A stretch of 5,588 nt of DNA. Source: Ignavibacteriales bacterium (GTDB lineage: Bacteria; Bacteroidota; Ignavibacteria; UBA10030; SZUA-254). The stretch lies in assembly GCA_016207985.1 (NCBI GenBank), contig JACQYX010000006.1, positions 1-5,588 on the forward strand, read 5' to 3'. The number at the start of each line of letters is the position of its first letter. Position 1 is the first letter of the stretch. The notes under the pieces are model-generated. The model was not told the DNA's origin. It made no database searches and worked only from the letters and a program-made list of their open reading frames with translations. The translations under genes were made by a program, and so were the position numbers. Shown in pieces: positions 5,277-5,588 of this stretch.

Positions 5277-5588
5277 ATGGCAATAAATCGGTTACGGATT
5301 CTGGTCATTGGTGGACTTGCGGCAGGTCCTAGTGCTGCGGCGAAAGCTAAACGAACCAATCCCAATGCTGAAGTGATCCTATTCGAAGCGACCGATAATG
5401 TTTCCTATGCAATCTGCGAGTCGCCGTATATCATCAGTAAAACGATCGACGATGAAAGTAAATTAGTAGTATTTACACCCGATAAATTGGCAAGCGAAAA
5501 GGGAATCATTGTTAAGACGCTCCACACCGTCGAGAAAATCTTGCCCGCAGGTCGTAAAATTGTTGTGCGAGATCTCCGCAATCATAAA
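5277..5588 (+). CDS. FAD-dependent pyridine nucleotide-disulfide oxidoreductase, CoA-disulfide reductase/Nox-like, 3' partial
   Basis: The ATG at 5277 opens a frame that reaches the window edge (104 codons). The N-terminus has the FAD-binding Rossmann motif ILVIGGLAAGPSAAAKAKR (residues 8-26), then the beta2 acidic residue in VILFEA (33-38), then VSYAICESPYIIS (42-54). Cys47 sits where the CoA-disulfide reductase/NADH oxidase/NADH peroxidase group keeps its single redox cysteine (usual context CGLPYY), so a CoA-disulfide or persulfide/NADH redox role is likely. Glu-Ser replaces the common Gly-Leu after the Cys. The rest (NADH domain, dimer domain, possible rhodanese fusion) is beyond the window, so the exact subfamily cannot be fixed. 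Its start lies 7 nt after the der stop, without a clear Shine-Dalgarno sequence, which suggests a shared transcript. Confidence 0.85.
   Translation, partial: MAINRLRILVIGGLAAGPSAAAKAKRTNPNAEVILFEATDNVSYAICESPYIISKTIDDESKLVVFTPDKLASEKGIIVKTLHTVEKILPAGRKIVVRDLRNHK

Overview
The window reads as ordinary chromosomal DNA from a Gram-negative, diderm bacterium. An LPS-export pair (an OstA/LptA-like protein and LptB) sits at the left end. Most start codons lack a convincing Shine-Dalgarno sequence. A TATATTTG box lies upstream of lptB, and the lipoprotein style (a Cys followed by Lys-Asp-Lys-Gly-Thr-Glu-Pro-Pro, then NDVWAVGG / HYDG..W repeats) is familiar from the Bacteroidota/Chlorobiota/Ignavibacteriota (FCB) side of the tree. 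I favour an Ignavibacteria-like organism, but this is a judgement from sequence style and not the result of a search.

Layout, all genes on the + strand: (1) bases 1-933 are the 3' part of an OstA/LptA-like gene that enters from the left. (2) lptB follows, best started at 1051 and ending at 1791; it encodes the ATPase of the LPS transport machine. (3) Ribonuclease HI (rnhA) follows within about 20-40 nt, with an ambiguous GTG start and a possible one-base frameshift at its 5' end. (4) Bases 2358-2636 are non-coding; they hold a compact cluster of inverted repeats just after rnhA, then a TTGACA-N17-TAAATT promoter candidate. (5) Bases 2637-3710 encode a predicted lipoprotein built from seven degenerate repeats, probably a secreted beta-propeller; its 3' half is strikingly AT-rich. 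(6) Bases 3711-3958 hold no confident gene, but they contain the best Shine-Dalgarno-like sequence of the window in front of what looks like a start-less signal-peptide relic, plus two promoter candidates. (7) der (engA), the double-GTPase ribosome assembly factor, spans 3959-5269. (8) Seven bases later a CoA-disulfide-reductase-like flavoprotein begins and runs off the right edge.

The genes group into an envelope/replication-housekeeping transcription unit (ostA-like, lptB, rnhA), a stand-alone lipoprotein gene, and a der-led unit with the flavoprotein. In many Proteobacteria lptA-lptB is followed by rpoN; here rnhA takes that position. I see no defence system, CRISPR array, mobile-element gene, rRNA or tRNA. 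No multi-gene novel system is visible. The least explained parts are the repeat lipoprotein, the inverted-repeat cluster after rnhA, and the relic-like stretch before der.
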